A stretch of DNA of 64,000 bases from Streptomyces sp. Edi4 (GCF_040253615.1 NZ_JBEJGY010000004.1:4278001-4342000), one strand, 5' to 3'. Shown: positions 14,474 through 23,660, numbered from the stretch's first letter. Made by a program: numbers and translations. Notes: generated by a model not told the origin, from the letters alone.

Positions 14474-14783
14474 GTGACCGACAGCGACCGGACGGCGGCC
14501 GTGCCCGCGCCCCTCAGGGCCACCGGCCCGGACGGAACCGGAGCGCGGGGTCCCGCCCCGGCGCCCGTCCCCGGGTCCGCGCCCCGGTCCGCGCTACGAG
14601 CGCCCTCGCCCGGGCTACGAGCGCCCTCGCCCGGGCTACGAGCGCCCTCGCCCGTGCCGCAACCGGCCTCGCCCGGGGCCGCCGCCGTCGCCGCCGGGTA
14701 CGCCTTCGCCGGGCCCGCCCTCGACCTCGGCGCCCTCCTGTGGGACGGCCAGTGCTTGCGGACGCGCCCGTACGCACAGGTGT
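14474..14783 (+). pseudogene. Truncated DUF853/HerA-like helicase N-terminus
   Basis: From GTG 14474, with GGGGGGC upstream, the frame encodes about 75 residues of Pro/Ala-rich linker with three copies of LRAPSPG, then GYAFAGPALDLGALLWDGQC, the conserved N-terminal entry of the DUF853 HerA-like ATPase in Streptomyces. At position 14759 one C is missing from an expected CCG codon. Restoring it reads LPDAPVR, as expected, but the homology then stops within about 25 bp at the convergent hydrolase gene. The ATPase domain with its Walker motifs is absent. The gene therefore carries a frameshift and a large 3' deletion, or an insertion/rearrangement replaced the remainder. Confidence 0.65.
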
Positions 14784-15656
14784 CTACTCGGGGCGGCCGG
14801 CGAAGAAGCCCGCGAGGGACGACGCGAGCGGTCCGGGAGCCTCCTCGGCCACATGGTGCCCGGCGTCGATGCCATGACCGCGTACGTCCGGGGCCCACGA
14901 GCGCCAGATTTCCAGCGGGTCTCCGTGCAGGTCGACGAGATCGTCCCGCAGGGACCAGAGGATCAGGGCGGGGGCCTTGATCCGGGTTCCGGCGGCACGG
15001 TCGTCCTCCTCGTGGCGCCGGTCGATGGTGAGACCGGCCCGGTAGTCCTCCAGCATCGCCCGGACCACGGCGGGATCGCGCATCGCCGAGCGCCACTCGT
15101 CGTAGTTCTCCTGGCCCATGGTCGCGGGATCGCCCCGGTACCAGCTGTCCGGGTCGGCGTTGATCACCCGCTCGGGGATACCGGGCTGCGCGAAGAAGAA
15201 CCAGTGCCACCACTGCGTGGCGAACTCGGCCGTGATGCGGGACAGGTGCTCGCTGAGGGGCAGGCAGTCGATCAGCGCCACGCGCGAGACGGCGCCGGGG
15301 TGGTCGAGCGCGAGCCGCAGCGCGACCGGGCCGCCGCGGTCGTGACCGGCCAGTGCGAACCGGGTGTGTCCGAGGGTGCGCATCACCTCGACCATGTCAC
15401 TGGCGACGGCCCGTTTGGAGTGTCCGGAGTGGTCCTCCGTGGGCGCGGGGCCCGTGGACCGGCCGTAGCCCCGCAGGTCGGGGCAGACCACGGTGAAGCC
15501 CTGCCGGACGAGGAGCGGGGCGACGCGGTGCCAGGTCGCGGAGGTTCGGGGGTGGCCGTGCAGCAGCAGCACGGGTGGGCCGTCGCCACCGTGCCGGACG
15601 AAGATCGTCGTGTCGTCGTCGATCCGCACCCGCGTGGTCTCGAAGCCCTCGAACAT
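14784..15656 (-). CDS. Alpha/beta hydrolase, dehalogenase/epoxide-hydrolase group
   Basis: 290 residues from ATG 15656, with GGAAGG upstream. Oxyanion motif HGHPRTSATWHRVAPLL and strand VVCPDLRGYGRSTGP are present. The nucleophile elbow AGHDRGG carries Asp, not Ser, as in haloacid/fluoroacetate dehalogenases and epoxide hydrolases. The cap contains WWHWFFFAQPGIPERVI, and the late acid/His region has LRDDLVDLHGD and DAGHHVAEEAP. The nucleophile and the WHWFFFAQP cap resemble the fluoroacetate dehalogenase-like group; substrate is not deducible. The stop abuts the truncated DUF853 gene on the other strand, marking a rearrangement junction. The long open frame upstream of the start is not coding. 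Confidence 0.88.
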   Translation of the reverse strand: MFEGFETTRVRIDDDTTIFVRHGGDGPPVLLLHGHPRTSATWHRVAPLLVRQGFTVVCPDLRGYGRSTGPAPTEDHSGHSKRAVASDMVEVMRTLGHTRFALAGHDRGGPVALRLALDHPGAVSRVALIDCLPLSEHLSRITAEFATQWWHWFFFAQPGIPERVINADPDSWYRGDPATMGQENYDEWRSAMRDPAVVRAMLEDYRAGLTIDRRHEEDDRAAGTRIKAPALILWSLRDDLVDLHGDPLEIWRSWAPDVRGHGIDAGHHVAEEAPGPLASSLAGFFAGRPE

Positions 15657-15943
15657 GGTTGGTGCCTTCCGTCGCCCGTGCGCTCCTCGTGCCCCCGGGC
15701 GCGCCCCGAACACGGGTGGTTGTGCCCCGGAACACCCGGTGCCGGCCTGCGGGGAACGCGCCGGCCCGCAGGTCGTGGGTGGTCGCCCGCGCAGTTCCCC
15801 GCGCCCCTGGCGGGGTTGGTGTCGGCCTGGGCGGGGGCGGCAGCCTGCGATGGGCGCCCTGGCGAGGTTGGTGTCGGGCTGCGTGAGGGTGTCAGCCGGA
15901 TTCGGATTCCCTGGCGGGGCTGGGGGTGGGGCCGGTCGTAATG

Positions 15944-16534
15944 TCAGGACGGGTCGGGTTTGGGGCGGTTGGCGGCCTTTGACTGCTGCTTGTACGCGCG
16001 GACCTTTGTCAGCGAGTCCGGGCCCGTGATGTCGGCGACCGAGCGGAAGCACCCCGCCTCGCCGTACGCCCCCGCCGCCTCCCGCCAGCCCCGCGGGCGT
16101 ACGCCCAGCTGCTTGCCCAGCAGGGCGAGGAAGATCTTGGCCTTCTGTTCGCCGAAGCCGGGCAGCGCCTTGAGCCGGTCCAGGAGCTCGGCCCCGGTCC
16201 CCGCGCCCTCCCACACCCCGGCCGCGTCACCCCCGTACTCCTCCACGAGGAACGCGCACAGCTGCTGGATCCGCTTCGCCATCGAGCCGGGGTAGCGGTG
16301 CACGGCGGGCTTCTCCTTGAGGAGTTCCGCGAACGCCTCCGGGTCGTACGCGGCGATCGTCCCCGCGTCGAGATCGTCCGCCCGCATGCGCTGAGCGATC
16401 GTGTACGGGCCCGAGAACGCCCACTCCATGGGGATCTGCTGGTCGAGCAGCATGCCGACGAGCGCGGCCAGCGGGCTGCGGCCGAGCAGTTCGTCGGCCT
16501 CGGGCCGCTGGGCGAGCCGAAGGGTCGTGGTCAT
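15944..16534 (-). CDS. HhH-GPD base-excision repair protein
   Basis: 196 residues from ATG 16534 (MTTTLRLAQRPEADELLGRS). It belongs to the HhH-GPD DNA glycosylase superfamily: the helical MLLDQQIPMEWAFSGPYTIA segment and the helix-hairpin-helix LKALPGFGEQKAKIFLALLG. The catalytic Asp at the usual post-hairpin position is not obvious (GVRPRGWREAAGAYG), as in the actinobacterial subgroup annotated HhH-GPD-type base excision DNA repair protein. No Fe-S cysteine cluster is present. It is a stand-alone gene with a repeat tract upstream. Confidence 0.9.
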   Translation of the reverse strand: MTTTLRLAQRPEADELLGRSPLAALVGMLLDQQIPMEWAFSGPYTIAQRMRADDLDAGTIAAYDPEAFAELLKEKPAVHRYPGSMAKRIQQLCAFLVEEYGGDAAGVWEGAGTGAELLDRLKALPGFGEQKAKIFLALLGKQLGVRPRGWREAAGAYGEAGCFRSVADITGPDSLTKVRAYKQQSKAANRPKPDPS

Positions 16535-16556
16535 GCCTCGATGATCGGCGGCCACC

Positions 16557-16880
16557 GCCCCCACCGCACCCCGGCGGCCGCCCGCCTCCGCCACACCCCG
16601 GCGGCCGCCCGCCTCCGCCGCACCCCGGCGGCCGCCCGCCTCCGCCGCACCCCGGCGGCCGCCCGCCTCCGCCGCACCCCCCGGCACCGGCCGCCTCCGC
16701 CGCACCCCGGCGCCGCACGTTCCCACCGCACCCCGGCGCCGCCCGCCTCCGCCGCACCCCGGCGGCCGCCCGCCTCCGCCGCACCCCGGCGGCCGCCCGC
16801 CTCCGCCGCACCCCGGCGGCCGCCCGCCTCCGCCGCACCCCCCGGCGCCGCCCGCCCCCACCGCACCCCGGCACCGCCCG
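16557..16880. repeat. 27-bp tandem repeat array
   Basis: About eleven imperfect copies of a 27-bp C/G-rich unit (core CACCCCGGCGGCCGCC) fill the interval between the HhH-GPD and geosmin synthase genes. The period is a multiple of three, so it keeps all six frames open and creates spurious reading frames of 9-residue repeats. Central copies (about 16678-16740) are diverged. No ribosome site or domain supports coding. The remaining sequence to 17079 contains the upstream region of geosmin synthase. Confidence 0.85.
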
Positions 16881-17079
16881 CCCCTCCTGACCCGGCACCG
16901 CACCCCGGCGTCACCAAGGTCGCGCCGTCGGTCCATACCTCGGCCCTTCGCCCCGCCGCGCCCTGTTCGAGCGAACTCACGCTTTCGTATGGCAGGCGGC
17001 TCCGTGCCGAATGGGCCGGGTGCGATGGGGTAGTTCGGGTCGGACCGTCACCATGTGCGTACCAAGAGGGGCGACCGCA

Positions 17080-19494
17080 GTGAGCCAGCCTTTTGTCCTG
17101 CCGGACTTCTATGTGCCGTATCCGGCCCGGCTCAACCCCCACCTGGAATCCGCCAGGACGCACTCCCGCGCCTGGGCCCGGCAGATGGGCATGCTGGAGG
17201 GCTCCGGGATCTGGGAGCTCGCCGACCTCGACGCGCACGACTACGCCCTGCTCTGCTCGTACACCCACCCGGACTGCGACGCGGACCAGCTCGCCCTGGT
17301 GACCGACTGGTACGTCTGGGTCTTCTTCTTCGACGACCACTTCCTGGAGATGTTCAAGCGGACCCTGGACCGCGAGGGCGGCAAGGCCTATCTCGGCCGG
17401 CTGCCCGCGTTCATGCCGATGGACCTCGCCGACGGGTTCCCCGAGGCGACCAACCCGGTGGAGGCGGGCCTGGCCGACCTGTGGGCGCGGACCGTGCCGG
17501 CCATGACGCCCGCGTGGCGCGAACGCTTCGCGGTCAGCACCCGCAATCTGCTCAACGAGTCGCTGTGGGAACTGGCCAACATCAACGAGGGGCGGATCGC
17601 CAACCCCGTCGAGTACATCGAGATGCGCCGCAAGGTGGGCGGCGCGCCCTGGTCGGCGGGGCTCATCGAGTACGCCGCCAACGCCGAACTCCCCGCGTCC
17701 GTCGCCGAAACGCGCCCCCTGCGCGTCCTCACCGACGCCTTCGCCGACGCGGTCCACCTGCGCAACGACCTCTTCTCCTACCAGCGCGAAGTGGAGGACG
17801 AGGGCGAACTCAGCAACGGCGTCCTGGTCCTTGAGACCTTCCTCGGCTGCACCACGCAGGAGGCGGCCGAAGCCGTCAACGACCTGCTGACCTCACGCTT
17901 GCAGCAGTTCGAGAACACCGCGCTCACCGAAGTCCCGGTTCTGTGCCAGGAGAAGGGGCTCACCCCCGAGCAGAGCGCGGCCGTCGCGGCGTACGTCAAG
18001 GGGCTCCAGGACTGGCAGTCCGGCGGCCACGAGTGGCACATGCGCTCAAGCCGCTACATGAACAAGGCCGCCGACCTCGGCCCCTCCCTCACCAGCGGGG
18101 TGCTCGGCACGTCCGCGTTCGACATCACCACTCTGTTCGGACGCCCGGCCCAAGCCCGGCAGCGCGGTTTCACGCACGTCCCGATGCGCGAGATCGGCCC
18201 TTCCCTGCTGCCCGACTTCGACGTGCCCTACCCGCTGGCGCTCAGCCCCCATCTGGACCGCGCACGGGAGACGTCCGTCGCCTGGGCGGAGCGGATGGGG
18301 CTGCTCGCCGACATCTGGGACGCGGAGAAGATGGCCGCCTACGACCTGGCGCTCTGTGCGGCCGGACTGGACCCGGACGCGACGCCCGACGAGCTCGATC
18401 TCAGCGCCCAGTGGCTGACCTGGGGCACCTACGGCGACGACTACTACCCGCTGGCCTTCGGGCGTTCACGCAACCTGGCCGGCGCGCACGCCACCAACGA
18501 ACGGCTCTCCGCGTGCATGCCGGTCGACCGGCCGCAGGACGGGGCCCTTGCCGCCCAGACGCCGCTGGAGCGCGGCCTGGCCGACCTGTGGGAGCGCACC
18601 GCGGGCCCGATGTCCCCCGAGGCCCGCGCCACCTTCCGCCGGTCGGTCGACGTCATGCTGGAGAGCTGGCTGTGGGAGCTGCACAACCAGGCGCAGCACC
18701 GCATCCCCGACCCCGTCGACTACATCGAGATGCGCCGCCTCACTTTCGGCTCCGAACTCACGATGAGCCTGGCGCGCCTGCGGCACGCGGGCCAGTTGCC
18801 CCCCGCGATTTACGAGAGCGGTCCCGTCCGCGCCCTGGAGAACGCCGCGGCCGACTACTGCTGTCTGCTCAACGACGTCTTCTCGTACCAGAAGGAGATC
18901 CAGTACGAGGGGGAGCTGCACAACGGCGTCCTCGTCGTGCAGAACTTCTTCGACTGCGACTATCCGACGGGTCTGCGCATCGTCGACGACCTGATGCGGT
19001 CGCGACTGCGCCAGTTCCAGCACGTCATCGACCACGAACTCCCGGTCCTGTGCGAGGACTTCGAGCTCGACGGGGCGGGCCGGGCGCTCCTGGACACCTA
19101 TGTGGCGGAGCTCCAGGACTGGATCGCGGGCATCCTGAACTGGCACTCCTCGGTGCGCCGCTACAAGGCCGAGGACCTGCCGGAGGTCCTGCCCCACGGT
19201 GGCGCGCTGCCCGACGGCGGCGTCCTGCCCGACAGTCCGCTCGCCGTCCACGCGGTCCCCGAGAGTTCGGTCCCCGTCGGCGCGCTCCCTGTGGGACCAC
19301 TGCCCGACATCCTCCTTGAGGAGGGCTCGGGCGGCTCGCCCCAGGTCGGATCGGGGGCTGCCCCCTGGTGGATGCGGCCCACCGGAGCGGGTACGTCCGC
19401 CGACCGGGTACGGCTGCCGGAGGCGGTGGCAGCGGCGACGGAACAGGTGCCGGCCCCGCCCGCTCCCGGGGTGGCGGGGAGCCACACCTCATGA
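17080..19494 (+). CDS. geoA: Geosmin synthase (germacradienol/geosmin synthase)
   Basis: 804 residues from GTG 17080 (MSQPFVLPDFYVPYPARLNP), which has AGAGGGG upstream and matches known N-termini; ATG 17053 is less likely. It is a bifunctional class I terpene cyclase. The N-terminal domain turns farnesyl diphosphate into germacradienol, with metal motif FFFDDHFLE and NSE triad NDLFSYQREVEDE. The C-terminal domain fragments germacradienol to geosmin, with degenerate motif GDDYYP and NDVFSYQKEIQYE. Both domains show the WHxxxxRY ending (WHMRSSRYM and WHSSVRRYK). A roughly 100-residue Pro/Val-rich tail follows the second domain, longer than in S. coelicolor as I recall it. Confidence 0.97.
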   Translation: MSQPFVLPDFYVPYPARLNPHLESARTHSRAWARQMGMLEGSGIWELADLDAHDYALLCSYTHPDCDADQLALVTDWYVWVFFFDDHFLEMFKRTLDREGGKAYLGRLPAFMPMDLADGFPEATNPVEAGLADLWARTVPAMTPAWRERFAVSTRNLLNESLWELANINEGRIANPVEYIEMRRKVGGAPWSAGLIEYAANAELPASVAETRPLRVLTDAFADAVHLRNDLFSYQREVEDEGELSNGVLVLETFLGCTTQEAAEAVNDLLTSRLQQFENTALTEVPVLCQEKGLTPEQSAAVAAYVKGLQDWQSGGHEWHMRSSRYMNKAADLGPSLTSGVLGTSAFDITTLFGRPAQARQRGFTHVPMREIGPSLLPDFDVPYPLALSPHLDRARETSVAWAERMGLLADIWDAEKMAAYDLALCAAGLDPDATPDELDLSAQWLTWGTYGDDYYPLAFGRSRNLAGAHATNERLSACMPVDRPQDGALAAQTPLERGLADLWERTAGPMSPEARATFRRSVDVMLESWLWELHNQAQHRIPDPVDYIEMRRLTFGSELTMSLARLRHAGQLPPAIYESGPVRALENAAADYCCLLNDVFSYQKEIQYEGELHNGVLVVQNFFDCDYPTGLRIVDDLMRSRLRQFQHVIDHELPVLCEDFELDGAGRALLDTYVAELQDWIAGILNWHSSVRRYKAEDLPEVLPHGGALPDGGVLPDSPLAVHAVPESSVPVGALPVGPLPDILLEEGSGGSPQVGSGAAPWWMRPTGAGTSADRVRLPEAVAAATEQVPAPPAPGVAGSHTS

Positions 19495-19661
19495 TCCTCT
19501 GAGAGGCGGTGCGGGGGGCAGGTGCGGGAGCGGGTGCGGGGGCGGCGGGGGCGGGGCCGGCCCCCCGGGTGCCTCCCGGCCGGTGCCGCTGCCGCCCGCC
19601 GCTCCCGCTGCCTTCGCCGGTCCCGCTGTCACAGATCGCGGTGCTGTCCCGTCCCTTGGGC

Positions 19662-20528
19662 ATGAACGCCTACAGCGACATCAGTGACACGTACGAGAAC
19701 GACACCGCGCGCACCCCTCTGGTCATCGCCGTCGCGGGCGGCACCGGCACCCTCGGCCGGCACGTCGTCACGGAACTCACGGCACGCGGGCACCGGGTGC
19801 GGGTGCTGAGCCGGGGGTCCGAGCGGTACCCCGTCGACCTCGCCACGGGCCGGGGCCTCACGGCCGCGCTCGCCGGCTGCGACGTCGTCGTCGACGCGGC
19901 CAACTCCACCTCCCCGCGCACCATGCGCGCCACCCTGGTGGACGGCACGCGCCGGCTCCTCGACGCCGAGCGCGCGGCGGGCGTCGGCCACCATGTCTGT
20001 GTGTCGATCGTGGGCTGCGACCGGGTGCCGATGCCCTACTACAAGGTCAAGACGGACCAGGAGGACCTGGTGGCGGCGGGCCTCGTGCCGTGGACGACCG
20101 TGCGGGCCACGCAGTTTCACGAGCTGGCCGCGAGCGTGTTCGCCGCGACGGCGCGCGGACGTTTCCTGCCGGCCCCGAAGAACGTGCCGCTCCAGCCCGT
20201 CGCCGCCGCCGAGGCGGCCCGCGCCGTCGCGGACGCGGCCGTCCGCGCGCCGAGGAACGGCCGCGTCGAGGTGGCGGGCCCCGAGCGGACCGACCTGCGC
20301 ACCCTGGCCTCGACCTGGCGCGCCGCCACGGGGCGCGGGGCCGTCCTCCTGCCCCTCCCGCTCCCCGGCCGCATCGGCCGGGCCCTGCGCGCGGGACACC
20401 TGACCGCCGAACGGCCCGACGCCCGGGGGACCACGGGGTTCGCGCGGTGGCTGGAGGAGCGGGAGGGGCAGGAGCGGGCGCGCGAGCGGACGCAGGAGGA
20501 GGCGGCGGCGCCGGGCCGGAGCGTCTGA
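19662..20528 (+). CDS. NmrA-like/SDR-type NAD(P)-binding protein
   Basis: 288 residues from ATG 19662 (MNAYSDISDTYENDTARTPL); GTG 19641 is an in-frame alternative, and neither has a strong ribosome site. The Rossmann nucleotide motif is IAVAGGTGTLGRHVVTELTA, with the second strand VRVLSRGSER. Atypical SDRs of this type (HSCARG/NmrA) bind NADP and act as redox sensors or as enzymes with quinone or isoprenoid substrates. The YxxxK pair appears as YYKVKTD. The C-terminus is Glu/Arg-rich and disordered. It follows geosmin synthase by 167 bp of GC-rich sequence; a functional link is not established. Confidence 0.85.
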   Translation: MNAYSDISDTYENDTARTPLVIAVAGGTGTLGRHVVTELTARGHRVRVLSRGSERYPVDLATGRGLTAALAGCDVVVDAANSTSPRTMRATLVDGTRRLLDAERAAGVGHHVCVSIVGCDRVPMPYYKVKTDQEDLVAAGLVPWTTVRATQFHELAASVFAATARGRFLPAPKNVPLQPVAAAEAARAVADAAVRAPRNGRVEVAGPERTDLRTLASTWRAATGRGAVLLPLPLPGRIGRALRAGHLTAERPDARGTTGFARWLEEREGQERARERTQEEAAAPGRSV

Positions 20529-20613
20529 CGGAGCGCGCGCCGCCGGTCCTCAGGGCTGCTGCGCCCGCGCGCCTGCCGGGTGCGCCAAAGCGCCCAACAC
20601 CTGCGGCATGTAA

Positions 20614-21470
20614 GAAGCCATCTCATTTGGCGAGTCGGCGGTAGCAGATGAGGGTGCAGGCGAGGCTGGTGAAGGCTAGGAAGTGGTCGGCCTTGCGTTC
20701 GTAGCGTCGGTGGAGGCGGCGGCAGCCGGCGAGCCAGGCCATGGTCCGCTCCACGGTCCAGCGATGGCGGCCCAGCCTCTGTGAGGACTCGACTCCCTTG
20801 CGGGCGATGCGGTGGGTGATGCCGCGTTCGCGTAACCATTGCCGCAGGTGGGCGTAGTCATATCCCTTGTCGGCGTGGAGTTTGCCGGGCTTGCGCCGTC
20901 GCGGGCCGCGGCGCGAGCGGATCGGCGGGATGCCCTTCACGAGCGGGATCAGGGCTTGGCTGTCATGCAGGTTGGCCCCGGAGATGCCGACGGATATGGG
21001 CAGACCGGACCGTTCGGTGATCAGGTGGATCTTCGAGCCGTACTTGCCCCGGTCGACAGGATTCGGACCTGTCAGGTCCCCCTTTTCAGGGCCCGCATGT
21101 TCACCGAGTCGATCGCGCACCTCGACCAGTCCAACTCGCCGCGGGCGCCGAGTTCGTCGAGGACCAGGCGGTGGAGCTTGGCCCACACTCTGGCCTTCGA
21201 CCACTCCGAGAACCGCCGGTGGGCGGTCGCTCCGGACGGGCCGAACGACGCCGAAGTCAGCTGCTGCCAGGTACAACCCGACGTAGCCACGAAGACGATC
21301 GCGGCCAGCACTTCCCGGTCGCCGTGCCGACGCCGACCACCGCCCTGCGGCCGCGACGGCGCCTCCGGCACCACCCGCTGGAACAACTCCCACAACTCGT
21401 CCGGCACCAGCCGCTCAACGATCCCCACCATGACTCACAGAATACCGAGTCACCCAAATGAGATGGCTTC
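20614..21470. mobile_element. IS5-family insertion sequence, 857 bp
   Basis: Terminal inverted repeats begin GAAGCCATCTCATTTGG at both ends (20614 inward, 21470 inward), 17 bp identical and then partly matched. A 3-bp target duplication TAA lies on each side (20611-20613, 21471-21473). The element holds one transposase gene in two overlapping frames. Ends, frame arrangement and size fit the IS5 family, IS427/IS1031-like groups. The copy looks complete and recent. Confidence 0.93.
20623..21431 (-). CDS. IS5-family transposase made by -1 frameshift
   Basis: First frame 21431-21072 (119 residues, MVGIVERLVPDELWELFQRV) has the DUF4096-type N-terminal domain (VFVATSGCTWQQL) and the first catalytic Asp in DWSRCAIDSVNMRA. 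The second frame joins at the run AAAAGGGGG (21086-21078). It continues GPNPVDRGKYGSKIHLITER, KLHADKGYDY (second Asp) and VERTMAWLAGCRRL with the Glu, ending LACTLICYRRLAK at 20623. The register change is -1 and matches programmed frameshifting in this family. The fused product is about 268 residues, a normal length, and all three DDE residues are present, so the element may be active. Confidence 0.9.
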
Positions 21471-22570
21471 TAAGCCGGTTCGGTCACGACGTACACCGGG
21501 GTCGCCCCGTCGCGGCACTCCACCACCTGCGACTCCGGGGCGGGCCGGGGGCCGGGGTCGGTCCAGTAGGGCGGCCGGACCCGCAGCGCCGTGAGGGTGC
21601 GCGGCACCGGACGGCGGGCGAAGCGGCCGGCCGGGTCGGGGGTGGCGGCGAGCAGACCGGGCCCCGCCACCAGATAGCCGAACTCCGGGTGGCTGTACGG
21701 GACTTCACCCCGCAAGGCGCCGGGGAAACACACTTCGGCGGCCGGAACCAGCGGGTTCACCTCGATCGTGTCGGTGGTACGCCGATGGTGCCGGCGCGAC
21801 AGCCGGGCGGCGACCCCGAGGACCGGAACGGCCCCCGCCGCCGTGAGCAGCAGCGCGATGGTCACGCCGCCGTCGGCGACCCAGGGTGTACCGAGGGCGA
21901 AGCAGGAGATCAGCAGCACCGCCGCGAGCGGCACCCTTAACCGCCAGGGCTCGTGCGCGGGCGGCTCTTTGGTGCGCCGGGCCCAGCAGTACGCGGTGCG
22001 CAGGCACGCCGCGCTGACGGAGCCGAGGACGAGGGCGGCGGCGAACGGCAGTCGGTGGCCGCCGCGCGGATCGGCCTCGGTGTACTGGCGCACCCCCTGG
22101 TAGTCGACGTATCTGATCTCACCGCGCCAGTACGTCAGTTGGAGCGTCGCGCCGGGGCGCACGGCGGCGAATACCGGGGCGGGGCCGTCCAGGGTGAGGC
22201 GGGGCGGCGCGGAGGTGGCGGGAGGCGCGGAGGTGGCGGGAGGCGCGGAGCCGAGCGGGCCCGACTTCAGGCGCCCCGGCGGCGCGAGCGATTCCCGAGG
22301 TACGCGGCGCAGACCCAGCCAGTAGTACGTCGAGCGGTGTTTGTGCCTGGCGGCGGCCCTGGTGACGGCGGCCGTGACCGTGTGTCTGCACTCCCTGGAC
22401 ACCGCCGCGGGCGAGCAGGCCGGCGCCGTCGTGAACGCCCGCTCGTCGTCGAGCGCGCGGGGCACGGTGGCGAACAGCAGCCAGCCGGCGACGAGGGCGA
22501 GCGCGAGGCCGGCCACCGCCGGGGCGAGCGCCGCGGACCTGCCGCGAAGGGCGTTGGTGAGCGCCTTCAT
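21470..22570 (-). CDS. Membrane protein, 3' end replaced by the IS element
   Basis: 366 residues from ATG 22570 (MKALTNALRGRSAALAPAVA). Transmembrane segments include APAVAGLALALVAGWLLFAT, FAAALVLGSVSAACLRTAYC and VPLAAVLLISCFALGTPWVA. Between the first and second is a large external domain with a Ser-Ala-Pro repeat (SAPPATSAPPATSAPP) and Cys pair. Family not recognised. The stop TAG (21472-21470) uses the last base of the IS. Joining the flanks without the IS and one TAA copy gives EPA then YMPQVLGALAHPAGARAQQP and a TGA at about 20550. The insertion therefore removed 20 codons, leaving a nearly full-length protein that may still work. Confidence 0.75.
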   Translation of the reverse strand: MKALTNALRGRSAALAPAVAGLALALVAGWLLFATVPRALDDERAFTTAPACSPAAVSRECRHTVTAAVTRAAARHKHRSTYYWLGLRRVPRESLAPPGRLKSGPLGSAPPATSAPPATSAPPRLTLDGPAPVFAAVRPGATLQLTYWRGEIRYVDYQGVRQYTEADPRGGHRLPFAAALVLGSVSAACLRTAYCWARRTKEPPAHEPWRLRVPLAAVLLISCFALGTPWVADGGVTIALLLTAAGAVPVLGVAARLSRRHHRRTTDTIEVNPLVPAAEVCFPGALRGEVPYSHPEFGYLVAGPGLLAATPDPAGRFARRPVPRTLTALRVRPPYWTDPGPRPAPESQVVECRDGATPVYVVTEPA

Positions 22571-23105
22571 CGCTCGCCGCTCGGGGCCGCGTACCGCACG
22601 GGAGGGGATGACGGGATCATCATCCGGTCATTCTGGACTCCTGGACCGGTCAAGTGCCGCCCGAAGTACGGTGGTTCAGACCGGCGTGGGCCGCTTGCGG
22701 GGGTGTCCAGGGGGTGTCCCGGGGGCGCCGGGGGCGTGGGGCGGCCGGGGAGCCGTCGGGGAGGCTGCCGGGGGCGCCGCCGGGGGAGCCGGCCGGGGGT
22801 GGGCGGAGAGTTCACCCATAGGTGTCACCCCGTCCCGGCATGAACCTCTGGCACGTGCGTATAGGCACGTCGTGCCACCGGCCGGGACCGGCAACCGGCT
22901 CGGTCGGCACCCTGATGTTCATGGGCGCCCGGTGCGACAATGCGCTGCACCGAGCCGCCGACGTCTGCGCGCGGACCGGCCCGGCACATGCGCGCCACAT
23001 GTGCGTTCCCCCCATGCACGCCGCCGTGGTGCTCCCCGACTGCGTACGAGTGGCCGCGAGCGGGCATATGCCTTTCCGGCGCTCCCGACTGAAGGTGATG
23101 GGGCC
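22571..23105. other. Intergenic, no gene supported
   Basis: 535 bp. Open frames here are GC-bias shadows with Pro/Ala/Gly-rich or Arg-rich translations and no ribosome sites. An imperfect palindrome TGGCACG...CGTGCCA lies at 22849-22877. The last 100 bp should hold the promoter of the response regulator at 23106. Confidence 0.6.
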
Positions 23106-23660
23106 ATGCCCGCGGACATGAAGGTGCTGCTGGTCGACGACCACGAGGACAACCTGTTCGCCATGGAGAGCATCCTCGGGCCGCTGGGGTACCCGCTGGA
23201 GCTCGCGACCAGCGGGGACGCCGCGCTCAAGGCCGCGCTGCACGGCGGGATAGCGGTGGCGGTCCTCGACGTGGTGATGCCGGGCGTCAGCGGGCTCGAC
23301 GTGGCCCGCTACCTCAGCAGGCTGTCCCAGACCCGGCTGATCCCCGTCATCCTGGTGACCGGCATGGGCCACGACAGCGCCACGGCCGACGAGGCCCTGC
23401 GCCTCGGCGTCGCCGACTACCTGATCAAGCCGCTCGACCCGTGGGCCCTGCGGATCAAGGTGGGCTACCTCTACCGTACGAGCGCCCTGCCGCCGGGCGC
23501 CCCGCCCCACCGGCGCGGCCCGCGCGGCCGCCCGGCCGAACCGCCGCCGCTCTCCGCCCAGACCGCACAGCGCGCCGGCCAACTACCGTCCATGCGACGC
23601 CAGTTGCGCCCGTCCGACGTGGTACGCGTCCCGCGCCGGCCGGATGAGCCCCCGCTCTGA
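23106..23660 (+). CDS. Single-domain response regulator
   Basis: 184 residues from ATG 23106 (MPADMKVLLVDDHEDNLFAM). The receiver domain spans 1-125: acidic pair in LLVDDHEDN, phospho-acceptor Asp in VAVLDVVMPGVSGLDV, Thr in VILVTGMGHD, Lys in YLIKPLDPW, so the phosphorylation pocket is complete. There is no DNA-binding or enzymatic output domain; the rest is a Pro/Arg-rich tail. In Streptomyces such proteins often act with SpoIIE phosphatases or hybrid kinases. The next gene is a STAS protein in the same direction (226 bp away), which suggests a shared sigma-factor signalling role. Confidence 0.88.
   Translation: MPADMKVLLVDDHEDNLFAMESILGPLGYPLELATSGDAALKAALHGGIAVAVLDVVMPGVSGLDVARYLSRLSQTRLIPVILVTGMGHDSATADEALRLGVADYLIKPLDPWALRIKVGYLYRTSALPPGAPPHRRGPRGRPAEPPPLSAQTAQRAGQLPSMRRQLRPSDVVRVPRRPDEPPL

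Noticed and set aside
16227..16898. Gly/Arg-rich repeat proteins on the minus strand and TPAAARLRR repeats on the plus strand
   Set aside because: They are products of a 27-bp tandem repeat whose period keeps all frames open; no start signals.
22676..22894. 72-codon minus-strand ORF before the response regulator
   Set aside because: Pro/Ala-rich biased composition, no ribosome site, no recognisable domain.
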